Origin: an uncultured Eubacteriales bacterium
GTDB taxonomy: Bacteria > Bacillota > Clostridia > Oscillospirales > QAMX01
NCBI GenBank assembly: GCA_900551265.1
Contig: URVL01000003.1
Span: forward strand, 1-48,380
Reading direction: 5' to 3'
Length of the DNA stretch: 48,380 bases
The notes beneath the pieces were generated by a model that was not told where the DNA came from, ran no database searches, and saw only the letters and a program-made list of their open reading frames with translations. Shown piece by piece: positions 1 to 7,272 of this stretch (its first letter is position 1; every line of letters begins with the position of its first letter). The translations under genes and the position numbers were made by a program.

Positions 1-19
1 GCTCCACCAATGTGTCCAT
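1..19 (-). CDS. Start of a gene carried by the left-edge element (probable transposase), partial
   Basis: An ATG at 19-17 on the minus strand begins MDTLVE and runs off the window. It has a strong ribosome binding site, AGGGGGG at 34-28, eight bases upstream, and a sigma-A promoter at 81-53. The reading frame is by chance the same as that of the interrupted ABC gene. N-termini of the form MDxxVERCAGLDVHK are common in IS110-family transposases, which is the basis for the guess; only six residues are visible here. Confidence 0.35.
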
Positions 20-772
20 CACAGCAGCCCCCCTGTTTGTTTTTCTGATTTTATTATAAAGAATTCCCAATCTTCTTTCAAGGGTACTTAAACCGGAGAG
101 GAAAGGAACAGTCTTCCAATAAATTTGGATATTTGAATTTTTATTTGAGAGTTTTTGCCGGGCACGGCGCTGTGGAGATTTGACGAGCACAATAAAGACG
201 ACAAAAACAGGCATGGTCGCCAGCGTCAACAGGGTCAGCTTTGGACTCGTCATGAACATGAAAATAATGATAGCGATCAGGCTGAACAGTTCCAGAATAA
301 TATTAACAATGCCGTTTGAAAGAAAATCTGCAACAGAGTTCACATAGTTGACCACACGCGTCAAAATTTTTCCATGCGGCCGGGAATCATAGTAATCAAA
401 GGGTAGCTTTTGCAGATGTTCAAACAGATCGTGCCGGATCTCGGAGATGATTGTCTGTCCGACACGGTTTGTAATCAAAATACGCCAGCGGTTAATCAGG
501 ATAATCAGCGCCACAATCACCACAAAACATGCCGACATGATAAATAACCCACGAATATTTCCCGCGGGGATATATTCATCAACGACCATACCGGAGAACT
601 GAGGCGTGACCAGGCTGAGTATGGTGGAAACTACGCTCAGGCCAAGTGCAAATAACAAGCTTTTTCCATACCGCTTTATGTACTTAAACGACCGCTTTAG
701 ATGGGTAGCGTCAAATGGCGTATCAAGTTCTTCGTCAACGTTAAACTTATTGCGCTTCTTCCTGACATCCAT
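1..772 (-). CDS. ABC exporter subunit (BmrD/YheH-like), N-terminal part, interrupted
   Basis: Second subunit of a heterodimeric ABC multidrug-type exporter. The start codon overlaps the stop of the upstream partner in a TAATG arrangement (ATG at 772). The visible protein begins MDVRKKRNKFNVDEELD, then has the family's N-terminal membrane helices (LLFALGLSVVSTILSLV, FIMSACFVVIVALIILI, GIVNIILELFSLIAIIIF) and the coupling-helix motif HLQKLPFDYYDSRPHG. After QKLSNKNSN, at about residue 212, the expected LNAYxHESxxGIxVTQSF block is missing and unrelated sequence from a mobile element follows, although the frame stays open to the window edge. The gene has therefore lost part of its transmembrane domain and its whole ATPase domain unless the remainder lies beyond the element. 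BmrD-type subunits are normally 600-670 residues. Exporter function in this strain is doubtful. Confidence 0.75.
   Translation of the reverse strand, partial: MDVRKKRNKFNVDEELDTPFDATHLKRSFKYIKRYGKSLLFALGLSVVSTILSLVTPQFSGMVVDEYIPAGNIRGLFIMSACFVVIVALIILINRWRILITNRVGQTIISEIRHDLFEHLQKLPFDYYDSRPHGKILTRVVNYVNSVADFLSNGIVNIILELFSLIAIIIFMFMTSPKLTLLTLATMPVFVVFIVLVKSPQRRARQKLSNKNSNIQIYWKTVPFLSGLSTLERRLGILYNKIRKTNRGAAVMDTLVE
53..81 (-). promoter_or_regulatory. Sigma-A promoter of the left-edge element gene
   Basis: On the minus strand, TTGAAA (81-76) and TATAAT (58-53) are separated by 17 bp, with the AGGGGGG ribosome binding site and ATG about 20-40 bp downstream. It faces out of the window and would drive the element's own gene. 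Confidence 0.6.
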
Positions 773-2517
773 TACTTCTCACTCCCTTCTCCGGTAATGC
801 CGTTTTGCAGGCAATACACACTGTAATAATAGCCGCGTTTTTTCAGCAATTCTTCGTGCGTACCGTATTCGGAAATGCGTCCGTTTTCCAAGATATAAAT
901 GCAGTCGGCCTCCTTTACAGAGGAAATACGTTGCGCAACAATCAATGTCGTCGCTTTTTTCTTGCGCGCACGCAGCCGCTCCTGGATATAGGCCTCCGTG
1001 TCCATATCAACGGCGGACGTCGTATCGTCCAGGATCAAAATCGGCGTGTCATAGGCCAGCGCACGAGCTAGCGCAATACGCTGCTTCTGACCGCCGGAAA
1101 GGCCGACGCCACGCTCGCCTATGATTGTCTCATAACCGTCCGGCGTCCTGCGGATAAACCCGTCTGCGTCCGCATCCTTAGCGCATTCAATGACACGCTC
1201 CTCCGGCATTTCCGGATCGCCGTAGGAAATATTGGCGTCGATCGTCTCAGAGAAGAGAAATACATCCTGCATACTCATACCGATCATGCCGTGCAGAGCG
1301 TTTAGATCGTACTTACGTACATCTACCCCGTCAATCAAAACGGAGCCGTGCGTCGTATCCATAAAGCGCGGAATGAGCGAAACCAATGTGGATTTTCCGC
1401 ATCCCGTCGGTCCCATTATGCCGATCGTTTGCCCGGCCTTCGCTTTGAGATTGATATCGGAAAGAACGGGCGACGATCCGGATGGATACTGATACTCAAC
1501 GTGGCGGAACTCAATATCCCCCTTCGGCGCCGACGGCCGGTAAGGATGCGCGGGGTTCTCAATGTCCGGCTTCGCATAGTAAATGGTCATAATTTTCTCC
1601 GCGGAAGCCAGAAAACGCTGGTAGTCATTAATCACTGTGCCGATCATATTCATGGGGCCGTTCAGTCCCCATGCCAGAGACAGAAACAGGCTCAAATCGC
1701 CCAACGTCATGGAGCCGTTGATGCAGAAAATACCGCCAAAGAGTAATAAAACGACGGTCAAGCAGTTGGAAAAACCGTCGAGTATCGGGGCATAACGCTG
1801 CCACGTGCGAACCGTATTAATTGATGCATCGCGAAACGCCTGATTCTTCTCTTCAAAGCGTTCGATCTCATAGTCTTCTCGTACAAAGGCCTTGACTACA
1901 CGGTTACCTGAAATATTTTCCTGTACCAGCGTATTCAGCTGTGAAACGCATTCGCGCACACGGTCATGCGCAGGGCGCATGTTACGCCGTACCTTTACCG
2001 TCAAAAATACAGTAAACGGCGTAAAAATCAGCGCCATCAGCGCAAGCTGCCAATGGTAAAACAGGAAAATAATTAATGTTGCAAGAAACGTTAAAAAGTT
2101 GGTGATCGACTGCGGTATCAGAAAGATTGTAAAATGCCGCACCCAGTCCAGGTCGCCGGTCAACTTCATCATCAGGTCTCCCGTTCGGTTTGCGCCATAA
2201 TAGTTCTGATCCATTTTCTGGAGCTTCGCATACAACTGTTTACGCAGCTCCCGCTCCGTATTCTGCGAGCCAAATTCCAGCAAAAGCTGCGATGTATATG
2301 TACAGATGACAAACAGAACTGCACAGGCAATCGCACCGACACACAATGGTATCAACTTGTCCGTCTGGCCGCCCTCAATGACGTCGTCGATAATCTGTGC
2401 GTACAGGATCGGGCTGATCACGTTGAACCCAACACACAGTACGCTAAGTAACATACCGACAACCATTTTCCCCATGTTTTCCCGTGCGGTACTCATGACC
2501 CACTTCACAGAACCCAA
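772..2517 (-). CDS. ABC exporter, ATP-binding/permease subunit (BmrC/YheI-like)
   Basis: Half-transporter of the type I exporter fold that pairs with the downstream gene, moving hydrophobic compounds out across the cytoplasmic membrane at the cost of ATP. About 300 residues of membrane domain with six helices (NVISPILYAQIIDDV, LIIFLFYHWQLALMALIF) precede a nucleotide-binding domain with Walker A GPTGCGKST, Q-loop MSMQDVFLF, signature LSGGQKQR, Walker B ILILDDTTSAVD and switch histidine replaced by Gln (VAQR). The aspartate after Walker B (DD in place of DE) and the missing switch histidine suggest this is the degenerate-site partner of an asymmetric pair. The TTG at 2517 is preferred because AGGAGG (2532-2527) lies nine bases upstream; a GTG at 2535 would include that site, and an ATG at 2496 has a weaker one. 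Confidence 0.85.
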   Translation of the reverse strand: MGSVKWVMSTARENMGKMVVGMLLSVLCVGFNVISPILYAQIIDDVIEGGQTDKLIPLCVGAIACAVLFVICTYTSQLLLEFGSQNTERELRKQLYAKLQKMDQNYYGANRTGDLMMKLTGDLDWVRHFTIFLIPQSITNFLTFLATLIIFLFYHWQLALMALIFTPFTVFLTVKVRRNMRPAHDRVRECVSQLNTLVQENISGNRVVKAFVREDYEIERFEEKNQAFRDASINTVRTWQRYAPILDGFSNCLTVVLLLFGGIFCINGSMTLGDLSLFLSLAWGLNGPMNMIGTVINDYQRFLASAEKIMTIYYAKPDIENPAHPYRPSAPKGDIEFRHVEYQYPSGSSPVLSDINLKAKAGQTIGIMGPTGCGKSTLVSLIPRFMDTTHGSVLIDGVDVRKYDLNALHGMIGMSMQDVFLFSETIDANISYGDPEMPEERVIECAKDADADGFIRRTPDGYETIIGERGVGLSGGQKQRIALARALAYDTPILILDDTTSAVDMDTEAYIQERLRARKKKATTLIVAQRISSVKEADCIYILENGRISEYGTHEELLKKRGYYYSVYCLQNGITGEGSEK

Positions 2518-2700
2518 TCGACATGACCTCCTCACTCTTTCTCCCGAAAACGGGAGCCCATTCGGTTTCTGTCAGTTTTTCTTCACGGGGCGGTTTCCGG
2601 TTCGCATGGTCTCCGCATACCGGCATATGCCTCCGTTCACCGGCCAAAGACGTAAATTTCGAAAAATCCAATTGATCCGATCCCGCCATTTTTTATAATA
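2518..2700 (-). promoter_or_regulatory. Structured leader of the ABC exporter operon
   Basis: About 180 bases separate the probable transcription start (near 2700) from the TTG start. The leader contains an 81-codon open frame beginning at an ATG at 2689, about ten bases from the transcription start and without room for a normal ribosome binding site. It runs into the exporter gene out of frame. A perfect hairpin, CTCCCG-TTTT-CGGGAG (2556-2541), ends eight bases before the exporter's AGGAGG. In Bacillus subtilis the homologous bmrCD pair is controlled by ribosome-mediated attenuation through a leader ORF, bmrB. A similar role here is inference; no classical U-run terminator was found. Confidence 0.4.
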
Positions 2701-2706
2701 TTGTTA

Positions 2707-2735
2707 ATAATACCCGTTAATCTGTAAAATGTCAA
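2707..2735 (-). promoter_or_regulatory. Sigma-A promoter of the ABC exporter pair
   Basis: Minus-strand TTGACA (2735-2730), 17-bp spacer, TATTAT (2712-2707). A second AT-rich TATTATAAA follows directly. It drives the two exporter genes through a leader of about 180 bases. Confidence 0.75.
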
Positions 2736-2864
2736 GGAGGATAAACTGCCTATTTTTTTCACTTTTAAAACACATTCAAACGATTTTTTTTGTTTTTCCC
2801 AACAAAATTTCCCATAATTCAGCATGTAAAGCCCCGTTTGCAGTTTCTCGCGGCCGAGCATTTT

Positions 2865-2915
2865 TTGACTCAAAATTCAAGCAGGCTTTACTTTTACAGT
2901 TTAATATGATAAAAT
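2865..2915 (+). promoter_or_regulatory. Probable promoter region of yerC and the methyltransferase gene
   Basis: AT-rich stretch just before the yerC-like gene. It holds TTGACT (2865-2870) and, separately, TTTACT (2888-2893) with TAAAAT (2910-2915) 16 bp downstream. Which hexamers are used cannot be decided by eye. Confidence 0.35.
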
Positions 2916-2938
2916 ATTTGCAAGAGGTGAGCTCTGCC

Positions 2939-3238
2939 ATGAACGATAAATTGAAAACAGAACATATGGATGCGCTTTTCAAGGCAATTCTTTCTTTAAA
3001 AGATTTAAAAGAGTGCTACGCTTTTTTTGAAGATTTATGTACGGTAACGGAACTGAAAGCGATGGAACAGCGGTTTGAAGTGGCGCTGATGCTTTCAAAA
3101 GGTCATGTATACGGTGACGTCGTACGGACCACCGGTGCCTCCACGGCAACGATCAGTCGGGTAAACCGCAGTCTGAACTATGGTAGCGATGGTTACCGCA
3201 CGGTTATTGCGAGGCTTGAGGAAGATGGAAGCCTATAG
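2939..3238 (+). CDS. YerC/YecD-family TrpR-like DNA-binding protein
   Basis: Small all-helical regulator of the Trp-repressor superfamily, 99 residues. The segment from about residue 35 on (CTVTELKAMEQRFEVALML, then YGDVVRTTGASTATISRVNRSL) has the TrpR-like arrangement in which a helix-turn-helix ends in ATISRVNR. Members of this family (YerC of Bacillus) are not known to bind tryptophan, and the regulon here is unknown. The ATG at 2939 is chosen because AGAGGTGA lies eight bases upstream; a frame open further upstream encodes only AT-rich, low-quality sequence. The last 14 bases overlap the following methyltransferase gene, so the two are co-translated. Confidence 0.85.
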   Translation: MNDKLKTEHMDALFKAILSLKDLKECYAFFEDLCTVTELKAMEQRFEVALMLSKGHVYGDVVRTTGASTATISRVNRSLNYGSDGYRTVIARLEEDGSL

Positions 3239-3965
3239 TGCGCTTGCACCCTATTACGATGAATTTAACCGTGATGTGCCTTATGACGACATATTGCGGT
3301 TTTATAAGCGGCTTTTTACCCTCGCAGATGTTTCGCCGCAGCTGGTACTTGACCTTGCCTGCGGCACCGGTGCTATGAGTATACGCCTTGCCGCAGCGGG
3401 ATATGAAGTCATTGCCATGGATGCGTCGTTGCAAATGCTCTCCATTGCTTCCACTCATTCCATACCGGAGGGTGCCGTTGCGCCTATTTACCTCTGCCAA
3501 CGTATGGAGCAGCTTGACCTGTATGGGACTGTCGACGCGGCCGTGTGCTGTCTTGACGGCGTAGGCTATATTACAAGACCTGAAACGCTGGCACGCGCCT
3601 TCTCGCGTGTTCGTCTCTTTATGAATCCCGGCGGCGTATTCATCTTTGACGTCAATAGTGCTTTCCGGCTGCGCCACTTGCATGAAATGGCATTTACACG
3701 TGAATGTGAGCGCGCTTTCTGTGTCTATCAGGCGGATTTTTCTGAAAAAACAAAGGTTTTGACTTATACGCTGGATCTTTTTGAGCGTGAAGGACGTTTA
3801 TACCGGCGTTCCACGGAGTTTCATCGCGAACGTGCCTATGAAGCGCAGGAGCTGGAAAACATGCTGTTGGCCGCTGGTTTTTCGAAAGTTTTCAGGTTTG
3901 GCGACTGTCGTGAATCGCCACCGGAACCTGAAGAAGGGCGAATTTTTTTCATGGCAAAAGCCTGA
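3225..3965 (+). CDS. Class I SAM-dependent methyltransferase
   Basis: A 246-residue Rossmann-fold methyltransferase. Motif I, LVLDLACGTGAMSIRLA, lies at about residues 39-55; the acidic residue that binds the ribose of S-adenosylmethionine follows in EVIAMDASLQML, and CCLDGVGYI occupies the motif IV position. The N-terminus MEAYSALAPYYDEFN is characteristic of small-molecule methyltransferases (Methyltransf_25 type), but the substrate cannot be inferred. It starts inside the end of the YerC-like gene and ends before a strong hairpin terminator, so the two form a short operon. An in-frame start further upstream at 3180 would lie well inside yerC and is unlikely. Confidence 0.85.
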   Translation: MEAYSALAPYYDEFNRDVPYDDILRFYKRLFTLADVSPQLVLDLACGTGAMSIRLAAAGYEVIAMDASLQMLSIASTHSIPEGAVAPIYLCQRMEQLDLYGTVDAAVCCLDGVGYITRPETLARAFSRVRLFMNPGGVFIFDVNSAFRLRHLHEMAFTRECERAFCVYQADFSEKTKVLTYTLDLFEREGRLYRRSTEFHRERAYEAQELENMLLAAGFSKVFRFGDCRESPPEPEEGRIFFMAKA

Positions 3966-4001
3966 TTATCACTGTTGATTTTTTTCACATACCGTTTTTC
4001 T

Positions 4002-4043
4002 ACAGAAATAATGCCTCGCCTTGCGGCGGGGCATTATTTCTGT
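4002..4043. terminator. Intrinsic terminator between convergent genes
   Basis: A 19-bp stem (4002-4020 with 4025-4043, one G-T pair) with a TTGC loop, followed by CTTT on the plus strand. It lies between the methyltransferase gene (+) and the lipoprotein gene (-) and could stop transcription from both sides, although the minus side lacks a clear U-run. Confidence 0.75.
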
Positions 4044-4058
4044 CTTTATGCAACAGTT

Positions 4059-4592
4059 TTACGATTGTTTGACGGCTTTATAAAAGACGTCGTTAATTTC
4101 AACTGCAATCTCATCGTACTCATTATCGTCTTTTAAACGATATACCTTTGTACCCTCGTCAAGGCCAATTGCATCGCCGTCCTGGGCCGGCGTATCCGTC
4201 ACAATGTTGGTGATGCTGAACAATTCCACGCCAACATCGTCGGAATCAAGAACCTCATCCGTCACTTCGTAGAGATTGCCGTTGTACATCACGCGCCGTG
4301 TGTCGGCGGTACCATTTGTATGGTCGTCATTTGTTCCAGTCCCATTTGTACCGTTATTGGTGTTGCTGCCGTTTGTATTGTCATCATTCCCATTTGTATT
4401 GCCGTTGGTATTATTGGAACCGCTGTTTAATCCGTTATTATCATCGTCATTGTTATTCGTGCCATTGTTGGTATTTCCATTATTCGTGGTCCCAGGGTTT
4501 TGCGTATTATTGGGATTGTTGGTGGCGTCATCCGTACAGGCCGTCAGCGACAGCGCAAGCAGAACTGCCATAATAATTGCTACGAATCTCAT
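4059..4592 (-). CDS. Asn/Gly/Thr-rich lipoprotein of unknown function
   Basis: A 177-residue predicted lipoprotein. A signal peptide (MRFVAIIMAVLLALSLTAC) ends in lipobox LTAC, with the lipidated cysteine at residue 19. Residues 20 to about 100 are a low-complexity linker built almost only of Asn, Thr, Gly and Asp, and a small acidic folded domain (RRVMYNGNLYEVTDEVL ... NDVFYKAVKQS) completes the protein. The architecture suggests a domain held away from the membrane by a flexible spacer in the cell wall. The C-terminal domain was not recognised. The start at 4592 has AAGGAG eight bases upstream; an in-frame ATG nine codons further upstream lies before that site. Confidence 0.8.
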   Translation of the reverse strand: MRFVAIIMAVLLALSLTACTDDATNNPNNTQNPGTTNNGNTNNGTNNNDDDNNGLNSGSNNTNGNTNGNDDNTNGSNTNNGTNGTGTNDDHTNGTADTRRVMYNGNLYEVTDEVLDSDDVGVELFSITNIVTDTPAQDGDAIGLDEGTKVYRLKDDNEYDEIAVEINDVFYKAVKQS

Positions 4593-4709
4593 TTTTAACT
4601 CTCCTTTTTCGGTTTTCAAGCATAGTATTACCTGTATATGGGACGTTTTATCCCGCCAAATTTAACCAAAATAAGACGAAAATTAAGCTGTCATCTGGTA
4701 ATTCCGATA

Positions 4710-4738
4710 TTGCGCAGTCTATTCACAAATGGTATACT
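4710..4738 (+). promoter_or_regulatory. Sigma-A promoter of the ECF S-component gene
   Basis: TTGCGC (4710-4715), 17-bp spacer, TATACT (4733-4738), about 36 bp before the ribosome binding site. It probably also serves prfA downstream. Confidence 0.7.
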
Positions 4739-4780
4739 GATAGTATTCCTGATTTTCTGAAAAAGTTAAGGAGACGCGTT

Positions 4781-5314
4781 ATGAATACAGCAAAAGTACG
4801 CAAACTTGTTTTTGCGGCGTTTTTTGCCGCCGTTATTTTTTTGGGTACATTTGTGATTAAAATTCCAATTCCAAATGGTTATATTCATTTTGGAGACGGA
4901 TTTATTTATGTGGCAGCAGCTCTGCTCCCAATTCCATACGCCATGGCGGCGGCGGCGGTCGGCGGACTTCTGGCCGACTTGATTGCCGGATTTGCCGCAT
5001 ATGCGCCTTTTACCGCTGTGGTAAAATTGCTTATTGCTCTTGTTGTTGGGTTGATTGCCCGTAACAATGCCTTTGTCGGACGGCTGCGCGGCCATAGTAC
5101 GCAGACGGTCGGTTTTGTTCCGCTCATCGCTGCGTCGATCGCAGGCGGCGCCGTCAACGTAGGCGGTTATTTTGCAACAGATTGTATCTTGTATGGTCTG
5201 GCCGCGGCAGTCTCCTCGTGTCCCATGAACTGTCTGCAATCCGCATTCGGTATCGTGGTGTTTTTCCTGTTCCTTCCTATCCTGACAAAAGCTTTTGTAA
5301 AATTTGACAGATAA
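4781..5314 (+). CDS. ECF transporter substrate-binding (S) component
   Basis: A 177-residue integral membrane protein with about six helices. Its opening, [18 protein letters not shown] followed by [17 protein letters not shown], is the hallmark of ECF-type vitamin S components of the riboflavin/HmpT-like group, where the first helix docks on the EcfT subunit and the GYIHFGD loop is conserved. No EcfA or EcfT gene is nearby, so it would share an energising module encoded elsewhere (group II ECF system). The substrate is probably a vitamin or precursor, but it cannot be read from the sequence. ATG at 4781 follows AAGGAG by seven bases; longer in-frame versions start inside the divergent lipoprotein gene. 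Confidence 0.8.
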   Translation: MNTAKVRKLVFAAFFAAVIFLGTFVIKIPIPNGYIHFGDGFIYVAAALLPIPYAMAAAAVGGLLADLIAGFAAYAPFTAVVKLLIALVVGLIARNNAFVGRLRGHSTQTVGFVPLIAASIAGGAVNVGGYFATDCILYGLAAAVSSCPMNCLQSAFGIVVFFLFLPILTKAFVKFDR

Positions 5315-5336
5315 CCGTTCATTTGAAAGGATCGCT

Positions 5337-6407
5337 ATGCTTGACAAATTATCCGGAATCGAAGAGCGCTTCCGCGCAATTGAGGCGCGGCTTTCCAGTC
5401 CTGATCTGTATCAGGACCCAGCTGAGGCCGCAAAGCTTTTAAAGGAGCAAAAGGAGCTCACACCCATTGTGGAGGCCTACCGGGCCTATTGCCGGGCGCA
5501 AAAAACAGCCGCAGAGAGCCAGGAGCTTGCCTCCGGTGATGACCATGATTTGCGTGAACTTGCCGAAGAGGAGCTTCGAGAGGCACAGGCGGAGATGCAA
5601 CGCCGCGAAGAGGAATTAAGGCTTCTTTTGCTGCCCCGTGATCCAAACGATGAACGCAATGTCATTGTTGAGATTCGAAGCGGTGTCGGCGGCGACGAGG
5701 CGGCGCTTTTTGCTGCCGATCTCTACCGCATGTACAGCATGTATGCAGAGCGCCGCGGCTGGCATATTGAGGTCCTCAACCTCAATGAAACGGAAATCGG
5801 CGGGATTAAGGAAATCAGCTTTCTCGTCAACGGGCACGGCGCATATTCCCGTCTGAAATTCGAATCGGGCGTGCATCGCGTGCAGCGTGTTCCGGAGACA
5901 GAGTCCGGCGGACGTATTCATACGCCTGCGGCCTCCGTTGCAGTACTTCCGGAAGCGGACGAAGTGGAAGTGGAGATCAATCCAAACGATTTGCAGATTG
6001 ATACGTATCGCTCTTCCGGGGCCGGCGGCCAGCACGTCAACAAAACGGAATCCGCCATTCGCATTACCCATATTCCCACGGGTATCGTCGTCGAGTGCCA
6101 GGACGAACGCAGTCAATATAAAAACCGTGACCGCGCTATGAAGGTCCTGCGCTCCAAGCTTTACGAAGCCAAGCGGGAAGAACAGAATTCCAAAATCGCA
6201 GCCGAACGTCGTAGCCAGGTTGGTTCCGGCGACCGCAGCGAACGGATTCGCACGTATAATTTTCCGCAGGGACGTGTCAGCGACCATCGTATCGGCTTAA
6301 CGCTGCACAAAATCGACGCAATCCTCTCTGGTGATCTTGACGAGCTGATTGACGCTTTGATTACCGCTGACCAAGCGGAACGATTGAAGGCTGCAGGCGA
6401 ATCGTAA
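5337..6407 (+). CDS. prfA: Peptide chain release factor 1
   Basis: Recognises stop codons UAA and UAG in the ribosomal A site and triggers release of the finished protein. The 356-residue length is typical. The stop-codon-reading PxT motif is present as PET (residues 186-188, in [14 protein letters not shown]), and the catalytic GGQ (230-232, in [17 protein letters not shown]) contacts the peptidyl-tRNA ester. PxT rather than SPF separates it from RF2. ATG at 5337 has GAAAGG six bases upstream; an in-frame ATG at 5304 would overlap the upstream gene. It lies 22 bases after the ECF gene, with no terminator between them. Confidence 0.95.
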   Translation: MLDKLSGIEERFRAIEARLSSPDLYQDPAEAAKLLKEQKELTPIVEAYRAYCRAQKTAAESQELASGDDHDLRELAEEELREAQAEMQRREEELRLLLLPRDPNDERNVIVEIRSGVGGDEAALFAADLYRMYSMYAERRGWHIEVLNLNETEIGGIKEISFLVNGHGAYSRLKFESGVHRVQRVPETESGGRIHTPAASVAVLPEADEVEVEINPNDLQIDTYRSSGAGGQHVNKTESAIRITHIPTGIVVECQDERSQYKNRDRAMKVLRSKLYEAKREEQNSKIAAERRSQVGSGDRSERIRTYNFPQGRVSDHRIGLTLHKIDAILSGDLDELIDALITADQAERLKAAGES

Positions 6408-6449
6408 TCCCGCGCATACCACAGCACCGAATTTCTTCAGGATACTACC

Positions 6450-6479
6450 GTATAAGGAATCGCCTCTCTGTCCATAATT
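6450..6479 (+). promoter_or_regulatory. Sigma-F-like promoter of spoIIR
   Basis: GTATA (6450-6454), 15-bp spacer, GTCCATAATT (6470-6479). This matches the sigma-F pattern GYWTA - N15 - GGnnAnAnTw except for one G. It lies about 14 bases before the spoIIR ribosome binding site. spoIIR is a known sigma-F target in Bacillus, which supports the reading. Confidence 0.55.
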
Positions 6480-6506
6480 CTTACAAAAGACCGGGAGGCA
6501 TTTTTT

Positions 6507-7130
6507 ATGCATAAAACTAAGATCAAAGCTCACTTTACAAAATTAGAAGGCGCTCTGCTAATCGGGCTCGCCGCGGCAATCCTTTTTGCCGCAGTCGGAA
6601 CGCAGATTCAAAACGCGCTGGCCGATAAGATGCTGCGGCTGCATGTCATCGCCAATTCCGACAGCTATGAAGATCAGGCGCTGAAATATCAGGTCCGCGA
6701 CAGCGTCCTGCATGAAGTCGAACAGCTTACCTCGGACGCCGCCACAGTTGGGATTGCACGCGAAGACGTGGAAGCGGGTCTTGCGGCAATTCAACAAGCC
6801 GCAGAAAAAACAATCTCAGACGCGGGGTATACTTACGACGTACAGCTTTCACTTGGCGAGTCCTACTTTCCGACCAAGTATTACGAAGGGTTCGCGCTTC
6901 CTGCCGGTCGTTATGACGCTTTGCGGGTCATCATTGGCGACGGAGCGGGTCGGAACTGGTGGTGCGTGTTATTCCCGCCTTTTTGTACAACGGCCGCTTT
7001 TGAAGAAGAAGCCGTAGAGGCCGGACTCAGTGAAGAGGAAATCCGTTTGATGAGCTCCGACGGAGAATACGAGCTGCGTTTTCGCCTGGTAGAGTGGATT
7101 TCACGCTTACGTGAATTTTTGGGAATCTAG
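6507..7130 (+). CDS. spoIIR: Stage II sporulation protein R (SpoIIR)
   Basis: Forespore-made signalling protein, exported into the intermembrane space during sporulation, where it triggers the SpoIIGA protease to process pro-sigma-E in the mother cell. The 207 residues open with a hydrophobic export segment (LEGALLIGLAAAILFAAVG, about residues 12-30). The conserved block follows, MLRLHVIANSDSYEDQALKYQVRDSVL at about 41-67, and later the YFPTKYYEGFALPAGRYDALRV and NWWCVLFPP motifs. A GGGAGG ribosome binding site lies eight bases before the ATG and a sigma-F-like promoter just upstream. This gene is the strongest evidence that the organism sporulates. Confidence 0.93.
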   Translation: MHKTKIKAHFTKLEGALLIGLAAAILFAAVGTQIQNALADKMLRLHVIANSDSYEDQALKYQVRDSVLHEVEQLTSDAATVGIAREDVEAGLAAIQQAAEKTISDAGYTYDVQLSLGESYFPTKYYEGFALPAGRYDALRVIIGDGAGRNWWCVLFPPFCTTAAFEEEAVEAGLSEEEIRLMSSDGEYELRFRLVEWISRLREFLGI

Positions 7131-7238
7131 ACGTATTTTTTAAAAATCCCTTTGTCTATTTTCTAAAATCCCGCATTGCTTTTTGCTTTTTTAGAGTAAC
7201 AGGCCTCTTTTGCAAACCGGAGCCGCGTATTTTGGGAC

Positions 7239-7266
7239 TTGACAAAATAATTTATTGTGGTAGAAT
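7239..7266 (+). promoter_or_regulatory. Sigma-A promoter of the trp operon
   Basis: TTGACA (7239-7244), 16-bp spacer, TAGAAT (7261-7266), giving a transcription start near 7273 at the beginning of the T-box leader. Confidence 0.85.
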
Positions 7267-7272
7267 AGAAGC

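Larger units (their letters stand above)
1..136 (-). mobile_element. Terminus of an unidentified mobile element at the left edge (partial)
   Basis: Homology of the minus-strand ABC exporter gene stops abruptly at about position 137, just after the segment QKLSNKNSN. What follows towards position 1 has none of the expected transporter sequence. Instead it carries a complete expression signal on the minus strand: -35 TTGAAA, 17-bp spacer, -10 TATAAT, ribosome binding site AGGGGGG and an ATG at position 19. The simplest reading is the end of an insertion sequence that landed in the transporter gene, with its own gene running off the window. The family cannot be fixed from what is visible. The first residues, MDTLVE, recall IS110-family transposases, but six residues are weak evidence. 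The exact junction is uncertain by several bases. Confidence 0.5.

Noticed and set aside
2444..2689. An 81-codon minus-strand frame treated as a separate protein gene
   Set aside because: It overlaps the ABC gene start and has no ribosome binding site. It is kept only as a possible leader ORF within the regulatory feature.
2729..2938. A 70-residue N-terminal extension of the YerC-like protein
   Set aside because: It would begin inside the divergent promoter, is AT-rich and phenylalanine-rich, and lacks family similarity; the internal ATG at 2939 has a strong ribosome binding site.
4298..4535. The AAT/GGC-rich stretch as a tandem repeat or CRISPR-like array
   Set aside because: No unit recurs exactly at fixed spacing; it is the low-complexity coding region of the lipoprotein.
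4577..4780. A 68-residue extension of the ECF S component
   Set aside because: It would start within the lipoprotein gene and include the promoter at 4710-4738; the ATG at 4781 has AAGGAG correctly spaced.
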